Shown here: positions 54,801 through 62,528 of the stretch, in pieces
How the letters are laid out: every line of letters begins with the position of its first letter
How positions within the stretch are numbered: position 1 is the first letter of the stretch
DNA from: Prostheceraeus crozeri
Lineage: Eukaryota > Platyhelminthes > Polycladida > Euryleptidae
Length of the DNA: 64,000 bases
Reading direction: 5' to 3'
NCBI GenBank assembly: GCA_907163375.1
Contig: CAJQUW010014747.1
Coordinates: 310,001 to 374,000, forward strand
Position numbers and translations under genes: made by a program
The notes under the pieces: model-generated
Seen by the model: only the letters and a program-made list of their open reading frames with translations
Told to the model about the DNA's origin: nothing
Database searches by the model: none

Positions 54801-57687
54801 TTTAAGTGTCAATATGAATATCCCATTTCCATCATTGACTAAGTTGAACTACTATTAGAATTGTATTTAATTGTAACCACTTAATTCGATTAAACCAATA
54901 ATTTTCTCAAGTCCCAAAAAACCGATTCAACTGACCTCAAAAGGGCATACCGGTAGGATTTTAACCCTATGTCGACGTTCATAAAGACCAGCCGATGTAA
55001 AATTGCCATCAATAATGTAATATGTCGAAGACATTGCTGCAATCAAATTAAGTGTAGATTGTTACAAGCTCCTCACTGAGAGGTTGTATTAAAAAGACGT
55101 AGAATCGAGAGAGTCTAATGAAGAAAATATGTTATGCATGAAAACGAAAACAATAATCGAGAATTTTACTCTGATTCATCAAAACAAATAAAAAATTGAA
55201 TTAAACTATTTCACTGTTGAAAACAAAACATTTCCGCTTTCGTTGATCCCCTTTGGTTCATAAATCATCATGCGAATGTAAGCAATTCACTCCTGTTTAT
55301 CAGAAGACATTAAACAAGATCAATTTCTACATCTTTCATAACACTGTAAGCTATACAACAGTAACCCAGAGTTATCTCGTTCATAAAAAGAGAAGCTTGA
55401 GGGATTCTCCCCGACCTCCCAAAATAAATGCAAAATTGAATACTACTTCATACATTTGGAGGTTATAAAAATGCATGCGATTACACTTCATTCTTCTACA
55501 AGTGACAATTTAATTTCATTTTTATTTCATATTTCTATGAAGACTAAGTTATTGCTATTGGGATTGCATATAACCATTTTACTGAGATTATTAAATGGCT
55601 GATTTAGAGTACCATTGAAAAAATCAAAACGGAGCGGAACGGCTTTCCATAAAACTTTTGTTAAAGAATATGAATTTTTCTTTACTGATACCCGGGATCT
55701 GGATAGCGTAGAGATGTAATCAATGAAAGGAATTTAAATAATAAAGATAAAATGTTTCTGTTGCCTCATTGTATGTGGAAGTTTTCATAAGTTTTGCACT
55801 GATTGTAGCATCATATTCCTGAGATTTCATTTGACAGGAGTTTTACTGCTAAGTTCAAAAGCTGGTGGAACTGGATTGAATCTCGTTGGCGGTGCACATC
55901 TCTTGCTGTTTGATGTCGACTGGAACCCAGCACATGAAATCCAAGCAATGGCACGCGTATGGAGGGACGGTCAAAAGAGAACCGTGCGTATCTACAGGCT
56001 TCTAACTACCGGAACGATCGAAGAGAAGATCTATCAAAGGCAGATTTCAAAACAAGGGCTAAGTGGTCAGGTTGTAGACAGTAGAGCATGTGGTTTCACT
56101 TTTTCGGTAGAGGAATTGAAGGTGAATTTTCTGTGAATTTTGTGAAAACCAATGAAATTTATAATATAACATAATTTGTGCTGCTTTCAGGATTTATTTC
56201 GCCTTCATGAAGAAACAGTTAGTTTGACCCATGACCTTCTGAAGTGCTCGTGCCATAATCTGGAAGTTAATGGAGAAAGGGACGAAATAATTGAATCTGA
56301 ATTTCGGCCTGGTCAATTGGTCGTCGAAAAGGTAATTATCAAGCCAAATACTAACACGCGCACATTATCTAGTTTGCCTTATTGTAGGTTTAGTTGGTTG
56401 AGAATAACTATTTATGTTCGTTCCTCCGCAGCTTGACAAACGTGAACCCTTTGCTTGCACACTAATTTAGTTCAGATGTGGTTTCTTCCAACTTCTTGCT
56501 GCACTATCACATGGAACATGCTAGCAAATCTGAATTTGAATGGCATGTACACTTCACTTGAATGGCATGTACACTTCACAGTATGACTCAGATTACTTGC
56601 AATACTTAGATATTTTAAGTTTCATTACAAAAGTCATTACTCATTACAGAAGATATGGACGGTACGAACCTATAGGTCGGCTTTTCAACGTCCCTGCTCC
56701 CCCACTGGTGACTTTGGCGGTGCTATCTGGAGCGCTGTGATATTTCAATTCCGGATGCCCTTCCTGCTGACTTTCGAGATTCGACCTCAACGCAAATCAA
56801 CGATGTGTCTTTTGACAGTAAGCGACTGCTTGTCACAATGTTGTCGAACTCGGGGTCGTCTGTGAAGTCCCAATTCAAAGCACACATGTACAGCATATAG
56901 ATCAAATTTGCGATTCCCGCCAGGTTTTCGCCGGTGTGTTTAAGTGGACCAGTTTGCCAAACTACTCTCTAATAGCTGGTTACGGCGCCATAATATGGCA
57001 CGTGAAGACCAGTTTTGGCGAAAACAATAAATGATATGTCTTTGCTTTTTAGTTATCGGCTTGATAAACTCGTCGTTTTAAGCACACCGGCGAACGCCTG
57101 TGGGGTTCATGAGTTGGTGATGTCTCTGGAGGTAGAAGGATGCAAACCAAGGAGTCGGCTGAAGAAGTGGTGGTGCGTCAACGTGTGAGCCGACTTCATG
57201 ACATCGAACTTTGGGCGTATCGACGTTCAATATCGGAATGCATGGAGACCCGCCATTAGACCGAACCGACGTCTGGACAGGACAACTCTAGTAACACGGG
57301 AGCAGTGATTGAGAGTGTCTCACTTAAGCGATATTATGTCAAGTGTACATTGAAGGAATCGATTTCCAACGGTCTGCATCAGACAAGGCAATTCTCACTG
57401 CGGCGGCGGTGAAGATATGACGATGTGTGCATGGAAAGGGCATGTATATTTCATCATCTCCCTGACCTTTGATTTCTTCGAGATGATAATTGAAAAACAT
57501 GATCGTGCATATTCACAGTCAGCCTAAATGTGTTAGTTTTTCTACTTTTCATCATCTAAGGGAATGCCGCTTTATGTGGAACTCATTGTTTGACCCTGTT
57601 TTGTTAAGTGCAATTCAATATCTCACTGGAGAATTAAAGAAATTAGGTGAGATGAATAGTGATACCGGAATCACGTCTCAACGATGA
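27700..57687 (+). CDS. RAD54B: RAD54B-type Snf2 DNA-repair translocase, 14 exons (N-terminus not found)
   Basis: A Swi2/Snf2 motor of homologous recombination that works with RAD51-type recombinases on duplex DNA in the nucleus. Exons at 27,700, 31,706, 31,841, 32,004, 43,659, 43,861, 44,157, 48,086, 51,233, 51,509, 51,746, 55,838, 56,191 and 57,523 have matching phases throughout. RAD54B-specific blocks include GRGSGYSY to [39 protein letters not shown] and the C-terminal [15 protein letters not shown] with [11 protein letters not shown], which exclude RAD54L. Motor motifs: I DSMGLGKT (usually DEMGLGKT), [44 protein letters not shown]. The frame is open in all exons, so the gene is probably functional. 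Confidence 0.93.
28071..28230 (+). repeat. 80-bp tandem duplication in intron
   Basis: Two adjacent 80-bp units differing at about eight places, each containing CAGGGTTCTGTTGTAAATGA. No function seen. Confidence 0.85.
28884..29690 (-). mobile_element. LINE fragment (CR1/Daphne-like RT C-terminal half)
   Basis: Minus-strand pieces read SGVPQGSL (RT motif B, near 29,590), [20 protein letters not shown], then [32 protein letters not shown] and [18 protein letters not shown] ending [12 protein letters not shown]. This is the conserved thumb and C-terminal region of CR1-like non-LTR elements. It is 5'-truncated and shifted in frame, hence dead. It lies in RAD54B intron 1 in antisense. The clade is uncertain. 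Confidence 0.7.
29700..31705 (+). other. RAD54B intron sequence, nothing recognised
   Basis: AT-rich, short frames only, no repeats matching the rest of the window. Confidence 0.5.
31706..31776 (+). CDS. RAD54B: RAD54B exon
   Basis: 71 nt, acceptor TTTCAG, donor GAG/GTATTG. The product [20 protein letters not shown] continues the frame from phase 1 to phase 0. Confidence 0.75.
31841..31921 (+). CDS. RAD54B: RAD54B exon
   Basis: 81 nt, acceptor GCTACAG, donor ATG/GTGCGT, phase 0 to 0. Encodes [13 protein letters not shown], equivalent to human NSLVMPRPDKNHQ. Confidence 0.85.
32004..32161 (+). CDS. RAD54B: RAD54B exon before the motor
   Basis: 158 nt, acceptor TTTTCAG, donor GC/GTAAGT, phase 0 to 2. 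Encodes [20 protein letters not shown] and [12 protein letters not shown], ending GAILA just before Walker A. Confidence 0.93.
32162..32914 (+). other. Start of the 11.5-kb RAD54B intron, nothing recognised
   Basis: AT-rich without coding motifs, up to the Penelope insertion. A short hairpin GCAAGCTT/AAGCTTGC lies at 32,891-32,911. Confidence 0.5.
32915..34210 (+). repeat. Direct terminal repeat (pseudo-LTR), left
   Basis: Starts GACTAACAATGACTTGTAGC and ends CATCGTATGAGAATT. It contains three degenerate internal copies of a GATGAACAGGATCTGTTTAC-like unit near 33,100-33,235. The short frames in it recur identically in the other copy and are not genes. Confidence 0.95.
34415..37204 (+). CDS. 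Naiad-like Penelope polyprotein, GIY-YIG plus reverse transcriptase
   Basis: 929 codons, no interruption. Residues about 30-50 carry a cysteine cluster [42 protein letters not shown] (about 68-85), with [10 protein letters not shown] and a later glutamate in [12 protein letters not shown] and PLGLND. A long linker follows. Reverse transcriptase: fingers [20 protein letters not shown], motif [11 protein letters not shown] (about 643-652), motif [19 protein letters not shown] (about 728), motif [13 protein letters not shown] with catalytic DD at about 774, then [10 protein letters not shown]. All catalytic residues look present, so the copy could be active. Regulation presumably lies in the upstream direct repeat. 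Confidence 0.92.
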   Translation: MVYMVRKVFSVNAKEWIAPSTLENIRFCGSNRCLCCKSLNTENCYESFSTGNRFIFDQPGVFTCKSRNVIYLISCSRCGMQYVGQTKQPLHCRLNGHRHSVLKGHLNTYLSNHFKQDHHSWTDVELQIIDHVDDNIYISPEEINRELNRKEDMHIKMLNTLYPLGLNDRVLGGGCVSQQSISNDQFFSYPISRRKRSHGIRKSGRKSSGIMELDNTYQELQDSFETRRMSRFYHHLKSLPKTMLRAILGKTRDEANMMTFVLTAYIQNKLNLDSENKNVKERATIIIPFESQTIDSLNLMSIFCDHSVCKLIPSTIQERYPPKIFYKLDKPTALKFCNYGRFLNNLKFQDVMHIMNNPCSCSKRQSFVYPHYGHVITGDLDIVDDEDLRQLFSFGTKHRIPKSLSWSATTTQISNSLDEHITKISKKEKLEATLFSAWKSRIMTLIKDRIYLAKKSSNRFRAHSNRHKINVKMGKNLKELQNDVIITPVDKASNNYAFICKKFYLKILLAELGIDISTSNISGNDTYGPEQILAQNVIEQHTTIMKSEFKLSVCEKDRKLPKLYWIPKFHKTPCKFRFIAGARQCTSKKLSIKVNSALSILRDNFQRYCMAIKRNSGFDCFWSIKSTQEFLHRLNSTQVHSLQVFDFSTLYTNLDQKLIEDHIFAIMDLVFNSSNRKFICIGHDKSFCSMKKYSGYHCFDKQKLKEAIHFLLSQTYVTFGNLVFRQIKGIPMGGNSSPLLADLFLLHCEYVFMQNLIKAKKYHLARLLSPTSRYIDDICVVNYKHFNSLIQRIYPPDLLAERNGDNNKEVVYLDVKIQISQNRLRTSVYHKVDDFSFSVVQLTFPESMIPLQMALHVFASQVVRYCRICSKLQDAVHKTNKTLNIMKSRGYSQHDLMSYTEKALTRHNESLHKYGLFSARQFTSLCEFQ
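37266..38561 (+). repeat. Direct terminal repeat (pseudo-LTR), right
   Basis: Copy of 32,915-34,210 at a constant offset of 4,351 bp, starting 61 bp after the stop codon. Confidence 0.95.
38985..39545 (+). pseudogene. Decayed transposase-like C-terminal piece
   Basis: The frame near 39,222-39,340 reads [20 protein letters not shown] and [20 protein letters not shown] recall the LSHGQ-x-x-VERGFSVNKE pattern from the ends of transposase-derived proteins. Upstream [19 protein letters not shown] may belong to it; downstream is a charged tail ([20 protein letters not shown]). There are several frame changes and stops. I favour a hAT-type dimerisation end but this is uncertain. Confidence 0.35.
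39840..41225 (-). mobile_element. Tc1-type transposon, internally deleted
   Basis: A TA dinucleotide flanks each end. The inverted ends are CAGTCCGTTTCATAAAAAGT at the left and, read inward, CAGATTGTTTCATAAAAAAT at the right, continuing to GGATCAYCC (about 30 bp). At 1,386 bp it is shorter than complete Tc1 elements (about 1.6 kb), and the missing part lies within the transposase. Confidence 0.88.
39997..40722 (-). pseudogene. Tc1 transposase, DD34E, deleted copy
   Basis: The N-terminal frame (40,327-40,722) holds the paired helix-turn-helix: [30 protein letters not shown], a GRPRKTSKR linker, and [20 protein letters not shown]. The C-terminal frame (39,997-40,302) begins at the second catalytic Asp (MDDNATCH) and has [11 protein letters not shown], exactly 34 residues between D and E. 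The first catalytic Asp and roughly 85-90 residues are missing at the junction near 40,303-40,326, and a stop lies there. The copy is not autonomous. Antisense within a RAD54B intron. Confidence 0.88.
41228..42434 (+). other. RAD54B intron sequence, nothing recognised
   Basis: Short frames only. GATTTGATATCAACCTCTTTTGACATCCATTTT-like text recurs at about 41,389 and 41,727, a weak imperfect repeat. Confidence 0.45.
42435..42621 (-). mobile_element. tRNA-derived SINE, copy B
   Basis: Minus-strand head GTGGTCTCCGTGGCACAGTGG with a TGGCACAGTGG A-box-like and a GGTCAAGCCCC B-box-like block, body GGAAGGGCATTCGGACTAAA, end GGGGGAGCAGTGACGCTC. Collinear with copy A. No gene is seen from here to 43,658. 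Confidence 0.8.
43659..43788 (+). CDS. RAD54B: RAD54B exon with Walker A
   Basis: 130 nt, acceptor TTTTCAG, donor AAG/GTTAGT, phase 2 to 0. Encodes [35 protein letters not shown]. Serine replaces the usual glutamate of DEMGLGKT. Confidence 0.93.
43861..44091 (+). CDS. RAD54B: RAD54B exon with DEGH box
   Basis: 231 nt, acceptor TTCTAG, donor TCG/GTATGT, phase 0 to 0. Encodes [27 protein letters not shown] and [12 protein letters not shown]. Confidence 0.95.
44157..44268 (+). CDS. RAD54B: RAD54B exon with motif III
   Basis: 112 nt, acceptor CTTCAG, donor TAG/GTAGCT, phase 0 to 1. Encodes [20 protein letters not shown] and FSNPGIL. Confidence 0.95.
44685..45411. mobile_element. Foldback element with ~285-bp inverted arms
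   Basis: Left arm from TAGTCCGGCAGCC to about 44,970; right arm from about 45,126 to GGCTGACGGACTA. The arms are closely similar through GTTTCTGCAGGGAACGAGGC, CTACGAATCGGCACGTCTGC and CATATGTAAATCCAATGAGA. About 155 bp of centre, no coding capacity. It is probably a long-inverted-repeat non-autonomous DNA transposon whose superfamily I cannot name. Confidence 0.85.
45412..48085 (+). other. RAD54B intron sequence, nothing firm
   Basis: Short frames without recognisable motifs or repeats matching the rest of the window. Confidence 0.45.
48086..48265 (+). CDS. RAD54B: RAD54B exon
   Basis: 180 nt, acceptor TTTTCAG, donor AAG/GTACTA, phase 1 to 1. Encodes [37 protein letters not shown] and [12 protein letters not shown]. 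Confidence 0.95.
48761..49870 (-). mobile_element. LINE (non-LTR retrotransposon), 5'-truncated, 3' coding half
   Basis: A 369-codon frame begins inside the reverse transcriptase: [14 protein letters not shown], then the catalytic [40 protein letters not shown]-like zinc module follows ([35 protein letters not shown]), then [60 protein letters not shown]. The 3' side runs into GTGAGTGAGTGATC, a simple repeat. The frame is open for its whole length, so the copy is fairly young, but it is truncated. It lies in an intron in antisense. Confidence 0.9.
49871..51232 (+). other. RAD54B intron sequence, nothing recognised
   Basis: AT-rich, no repeats or motifs matching the rest of the window. Confidence 0.5.
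51233..51444 (+). CDS. RAD54B: RAD54B exon
   Basis: 212 nt, acceptor TTTTAG, donor AGT/GTGAGT, phase 1 to 0. Encodes [20 protein letters not shown] and [16 protein letters not shown]. Confidence 0.95.
51509..51685 (+). CDS. RAD54B: RAD54B exon
   Basis: 177 nt, acceptor TTTCAG, donor CAG/GTTCGT, phase 0 to 0. Encodes [14 protein letters not shown] and [11 protein letters not shown] (motif IV region). Confidence 0.95.
51746..51872 (+). CDS. RAD54B: RAD54B exon
   Basis: 127 nt, acceptor TTTCAG, donor GATA/GTAAGT, phase 0 to 1. Encodes [20 protein letters not shown] and [16 protein letters not shown]. Confidence 0.95.
53365..53770 (+). mobile_element. Mariner-type transposon remnant
   Basis: Opens GAGGGCTGTTCAACAAGTTC, a mariner-like terminus. 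Pieces of the transposase follow: [20 protein letters not shown] (end of the helix-turn-helix region) and, after a large gap, [20 protein letters not shown], a C-terminal block. The catalytic core is absent, so it is an internally deleted, non-autonomous relic. The right terminus is not clear. Intron sequence on either side (51,873-53,364 and 53,771-55,837) shows nothing else recognisable. Confidence 0.65.
55838..56121 (+). CDS. RAD54B: RAD54B exon with motifs V and VI
   Basis: 284 nt, acceptor GACAG, donor AAG/GTGAAT, phase 1 to 0. Encodes [57 protein letters not shown] and FSVEELK. Confidence 0.96.
56191..56331 (+). CDS. RAD54B: RAD54B exon, C-terminal
   Basis: 141 nt, acceptor TTTCAG, donor AAG/GTAATT, phase 0 to 0. 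Encodes [20 protein letters not shown], matching the RAD54B end rather than RAD54L. Confidence 0.93.
56689..56810 (-). mobile_element. tRNA-derived SINE, copy C (partial)
   Basis: Collinear with copies A and B over the body (GGAAGGGCATCCGGAATTG, then GGGGGAGCAGGGACG at its end). The tRNA-like head is degenerate. Confidence 0.65.
57075..57310 (+). mobile_element. LINE fragment, extreme C-terminal region
   Basis: Pieces read [19 protein letters not shown] and [16 protein letters not shown], matching the family end V-M-x-L-E-V-x-G-x-x-x-R-G-R-x-K-K-R-W and D-R-x-x-W-R-x-x-I of RTE-like or related LINEs. It is unlike the copy at 48.8 kb in detail, so it is probably another family. Stops and frame changes show decay. 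Confidence 0.5.
57523..57687 (+). CDS. RAD54B: Probable last RAD54B exon
   Basis: Acceptor CACAGTCAG gives phase 0, in frame with the preceding exon. 54 residues follow before [20 protein letters not shown], then [20 protein letters not shown]. The layout resembles the human end LSMSQLKQWKHFSG with DPFLERI. The match is weak, but phase and position fit. Confidence 0.55.
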   Translation, partial: PKCVSFSTFHHLRECRFMWNSLFDPVLLSAIQYLTGELKKLGEMNSDTGITSQR

Positions 57688-58622
57688 CCTCTGTGAAAAG
57701 AGCTTCGTGCTAAAGTGTGCTGCCCTCAGCGTGCATACAATTGGATACCATGACAGCTCTGGTGGAACATGAATTGCATGGATTGGGTGAATTTTCCAAT
57801 GCTGGCAGAATTGTTTTGAGTACTAGTCTCACAGGTCACATCAGTCGGAAGGGCTCCGAAATTTTTAGCCGAGCCGCCCGTCGTTCAAGGTTAAAAAATT
57901 AAAGGAAATTTTTCATTGACTAGATATAAACATAGCAATCAAAATGCGCGTTGCTGTATTCTGTCGATTTTGACTTCATGCCATTATTCAAAAACTCGGC
58001 TGAATATCAAATTGGCAATTTTTTGGGGGACTAAAATGATAAAATTAAGGTTAATTGATAAAAATATGCTTGAGAAATTGAATGTTAGTTGAACAACAAA
58101 TTTGAATGCCGATAAAAATCACATTCACAAAAATGCCCAATGTTCAACTAACTTTCTATGCCTTCTCAGATAGCCCTTTTTAATAGTAGCTTCGACTATT
58201 TTTCAAATAGTGCGGAACTTGAAAACTAAGTGCTGAAAGTTCACAATAGGAATGTTAAAACTAATTTGAATTAATCTGATCTGACATAGTGGCAAATACA
58301 ACTTGTAACATTTTTTCCTTTTGTCAATCCATTATCATTATTTTAAAGGAAAACAAGTGGCAAAGAATTATTTGCCGCCATAACAAAAAAAGTAGCAAAA
58401 TATCCATTATTTTGGAGTGAGACCCCTGTATCTGTTTACCTAAGAAATATCCTGAATCTTACCAAAGAGGTAAAATGCAGTTCTCTTTAAGCAGCATTAT
58501 TCAGAAGTTTTCTATTAAGATAGAATTATAAGCCAAGCTACTGATGATAGTCTTTTATTATAAAAATGTTCACTGATAAGATGCCCTGTTCAGTAAAAAA
58601 ATGATGATAGGGCATTTCCACG
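57688..58622. other. Intergenic, nothing recognised
   Basis: No polyadenylation signal could be assigned with confidence, and no further gene is seen. Confidence 0.45.
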
Positions 58623-60718
58623 CGTGACGGAATCACTTTTGAACACCTATTTTTGGATCATTTTTAATTTTTTCGGCAAAACATTGATCATTCGTTTAAA
58701 TTATGGTCCTTTTTTCCTCAGAGCATGACTGAAGAATTCTACTGTGGTATTCAGATGTCAAAAAAGGATTTAGATTTTTTTAGAGGCATGTTTCAAAATC
58801 ATGAATTCTTCGTGACGGAATCACGCAGAGAATTTTTCAATTTTTAATTTACGTGAACCGATGCAAAAGTCTGCGAATCCAGAGGTCCAATTCGCATATG
58901 CTCTCAGTATGTTTGATGGTTGGGCATGTATATATGGATGGATGAATATTTAGTTCAGATGTTGTTTATTCTCTTAGTATGGTCTGTGTTAGTCAAAGAT
59001 GTCATCGTGACGGAATCACTCTCCGATTTGCTCCTACAAATTCAGATCATTTCTTCCATGCCATTCAGAATTTTCAATGTATTTCATCCAACCATGAAAA
59101 CTTGTCATATTTACAGCCTGAGCCGCCACGGAAGTCAACATTCTTAGACTTATTTGCACCCTATACAAGTAGGCCTACTAGACCCATCTACAGAATGAAA
59201 AATCACTGCTAGTAGTGGCATCCAGATATGTATTTTATCCGATTCTCAACAACAAATTGCGTGCAATATTAGGTACGCCTACCGGTACCGTTGCATCATC
59301 AAGTTTGAAAAAATAATGTATTCAAAATGTTAAATCATATAATAAAAAATATCGTAGTCCTCTACAAATTGCGGAGATAGTAAATTGGAAACCGAACTTT
59401 CTCCATTTTTCACTGTTGACAAGCTTCGGCAGTTTCCATATGCTTACCTCAGAAATACAGTCAGTATCATCCCTAGATGGAGCAATGTAGAAATATGTCA
59501 TCACGAGATATGTCATCTCTCGTAAAAGTCAATAACTTGACCCTTAACACTGTCTTCTAGCCCCTGAACGGAAGTTGATCCTAGTGCATTCGGTGCCTCC
59601 TTGATCTGGAATCCTTCCCTTACTGTCAAAACTACCAAAATGGTCTGCGCTTATTAGGTGAATCTGGAAGTGTATTCATGGCACGTTTTACGGCTTTATC
59701 TATGGACTGAGGAGTATAGGAATGTGTGGTGTTACTATTTCCTTTGTTTTGTTGTTTCTTGTGATACCGTTTCTGTGCTTCATTAGGTCTCCTTTTAAGT
59801 TTATTTTTCCCGTTTTCAGACATAGTACTCCATTGTTTAGCTTTTCTAGACCTTTCTCTCTTTTAATAAGTGTTATGCAAATCTAAGTCTGTCCGAACTC
59901 TGTCACATCCTCTATGTTGACGCTCCGCGGCAGTCCATGGCATGTTTGAAAAATTATTCTATCCTGCAAAAAAAGAGATTTCCGTCCGCTAACTAATGAA
60001 TCTAGATCAGGAGACTCAGAAGCACCTTTTTTCTTGGAGAAGTCTGGAGGATCGACTCTGTTAAATCATTGGCTGATGAAGTCATCAAATGAGAGCTTTT
60101 GTTAATGTATAGATGAGTTTGAAGGGGAACATTGCCGCTTAATTTATGGTCAAGCATCAAGCAATCATTCAGAACGTATTTTGTCACCAATGACGTTTTC
60201 AAAAAGTCATGTAAAGTCCCGTTTCATGTTCTCTTGAGCAGAGATACGCTTCTTGGTTGTCCATTTAACATAAACGTAGCTAATAGATAGTAGTCACTGC
60301 TACTAGAACTAATACTTCTTGAATTTGATTTTGATTGCCATCAACACAATCATGTCGTGTAGGCCTTATACTCTTACTGGCTCCCTGTGAAATGCAATGA
60401 CATGTACTACAGAAACACATGGAAATTATCCGCTACCGCACATGCTTACGTGTATAACTCTCTTAGTTTCCCCTCATACTCCTCATGTTTGCAAGGTGAA
60501 CTCGAAGCCTCCTCTATTTTTCCAGCAATTCCATCGAGCAATTCCGTCACGTGACGGAATCATTTTTCCAGTACTACTTTATACATACCCGAGAAAAAAC
60601 TTAGCCTAATCTAGTTTATTTCCTATGGAGTGAATGCAGAGAATCTAGATTTTCAAAGAAAAATAATTAAATCTAGTCTTGTGAGATGCATAATTAGTAT
60701 TTTTCGTGACGGAATCAC
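58623..60718 (+). repeat. Five dispersed copies of CGTGACGGAATCA
   Basis: Exact 13-mers at 58,623, 58,811, 59,006, 60,550 and 60,705, all in + orientation; four continue to CGTGACGGAATCAC. The sequence between them is not alike. The copy at 60,550 is part of a perfect 20-bp palindrome. No gene is seen between 58.6 and 61.1 kb. Confidence 0.9.
60541..60560. repeat. Perfect 20-bp palindrome
   Basis: ATTCCGTCACGTGACGGAAT equals its own reverse complement and contains the E-box CACGTG at its centre. Confidence 0.97.
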
Positions 60719-61149
60719 TTTTTGACAGACTATGAAATAGGCCTAGATGCATAATGCAGTAAATGCAAATTTACTGGATTTGAAGTATCTCAATATTAAA
60801 GTTATTAGCCGTGAGGACTCAACAAAGTATTTATGTCGAAGCTTATCAGTCTCAAGCCTGTCATAAAAGTGATCAAGTAATTACAATAAAAATCATGCAT
60901 TTTTTAAGATTTATTTGCATGATTTTAAATTACTTACTGTGTCGAATAACCTATCAGCAAGTTGATCAGACAAATAGAATTTGAAATTTCATAATATGTG
61001 TATGAGGAATATACTAGCGCTCATGCGAAAATTGGAACTTCAAATTTTGACATTTTTTAATTTCTCGCGTGGAAATGCCCGATATCATGCAAGTTACATG
61101 CAATTCAAAATATAGAAAAGTATTAAAATATCTGATGAGTCCGCTTCTA

Positions 61150-61650
61150 AATCAAGTTCCAACTCATCTATCCAATACGTTGATTTGATTAAAAAGATCA
61201 CAACTTTAGAAAGTCAAGTTTTGATGGACAATCCAGACCCTTACAGTCTTGACGTAGAGGCTATGTATACTTGTATTCCTCCGTCTGAAGCTATTTCTAT
61301 TGCATTCCAATATTTGATTGATGACAAGCTTCACAATCACGGCTTAACTCCAGAGGATGTAGTTGATTTACTCTCAATTATTTTCCAAAATATGCACTTC
61401 ATTTACAATAACAATCTCTTATATCAAAAGCAAGGCCTTCCAATGTACTCCTGTGTCTCCGGCCTTTGTACTCTTCTTTTTATGGAAAGATGGGAAAACT
61501 AGTGATTTCTTCGCGTCAAATTCCTCGATATGTTGATGACAGATTTTTCCCAGACAAATCCCGACAAGAATCTTTATCCATTCTTAATTCTATGAACAAT
61601 CTTCACCAAAAATATCAATTTTACTATTCAACACCCTGCGGGAACTAGTG
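61150..61650 (+). pseudogene. Classical Penelope reverse transcriptase fragment
   Basis: The frame 61,185-61,502 has motif A YSLDVEAMYTCIPPSEAI and motif B QKQGLPMYSCVSG (normally GxPMGSPxSP, so altered). The next frame, 61,466-61,648, has motif C QIPRYVDDRF. There is a frame change between motifs B and C and stops after. Downstream to about 61,930 more decayed pieces are likely. Not functional. Confidence 0.75.
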
Positions 61651-62048
61651 ATAAATCTTTATTCATTAATAGATTTCTTCATCACTATCAGAAATGGTAA
61701 GGTCAATTACAATTATTATCAGAAAACTGCTAAAAATTCTTATTTGTCAATTATAACTCTGCACTACCTATACAACAAAAAATGAGTATTCTAAGAAACG
61801 AAAACAAATAGGATTAATAAGATGCAGTGACATGAAATCTCGACATAAGTGTCTCAAAGAGTTTGAAGAAATCCTCACTCAAGATGGCTATCCCAAGAAT
61901 TTTTTACATCATATAGTCTAGGAAATCTTGAGGACTCAGGGCAACCTTGTTGTTAGGCAATTTTTTACAGAAAATATTTACAGAAAGACATCACTACTTA
62001 TACTATACAAATAAGAGGAAATACGTAAAATCAAACCATCAAGAGAAG

Positions 62049-62400
62049 TCAAAGAGCGTCATTCCATATATCTCCAACGCATCTACTGATCTTATTCACA
62101 CTTCCATGCTTCTTTGACCACAAGGCCTCCTTGATAAGGCGCTTGTTGAAGTGCTGTTCTCGGTCTATGACCTGACATTGGTCCCAACCGATGGAATGGT
62201 TGGAATCCATTACGTGCCTGGCAACCTCAAAGTTGGTGGACCACGTCCTAACACTTCTCTTATGCTCCTTCAAACTTTCGTCCAATGTTCTTCAGCTCTC
62301 CCCAATATAATTCCAAGAGCAGCTTTCCTCTTTGCATGGCAACCTATAGACCACACCTATCTCTTCCGGCTTTGCTGGTCGCTTTTTCACCAATAATGAT
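62049..62400 (-). pseudogene. Classical Penelope GIY-YIG endonuclease fragment, opposite strand
   Basis: Upstream GVVYRLPCKEESCSWNYIGE gives the GIY-YIG start. The frame 62,049-62,285 continues with LKEHKRSVRTWSTNFEVARH, SNHSIGWDQCQVIDREQHFN and KRLIKEALWSKK. There is one stop between the two parts. It faces the reverse transcriptase fragment at 61.2 kb, so the two are separate insertions or one rearranged copy. Confidence 0.8.
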
Positions 62401-62457
62401 TTCAGTGTTGTGACTGGTTTGAAATATGTCATGACGTCCACCTATCTCAGTGTCCTC

Positions 62458-62528
62458 GAAATTGATTCAGACAATTTGGGAATGTATACACATTCCCAAT
62501 ACATTCCCAAATTGTCTGAATCAATTTC
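62458..62528. repeat. Perfect 29-bp inverted repeat, 13-nt spacer
   Basis: Arms 62,458-62,486 and 62,500-62,528 are exact reverse complements (GAAATTGATTCAGACAATTT outward end). The spacer itself repeats CATTCCCAA. It lies just beyond the Penelope nuclease fragment. Confidence 0.95.
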
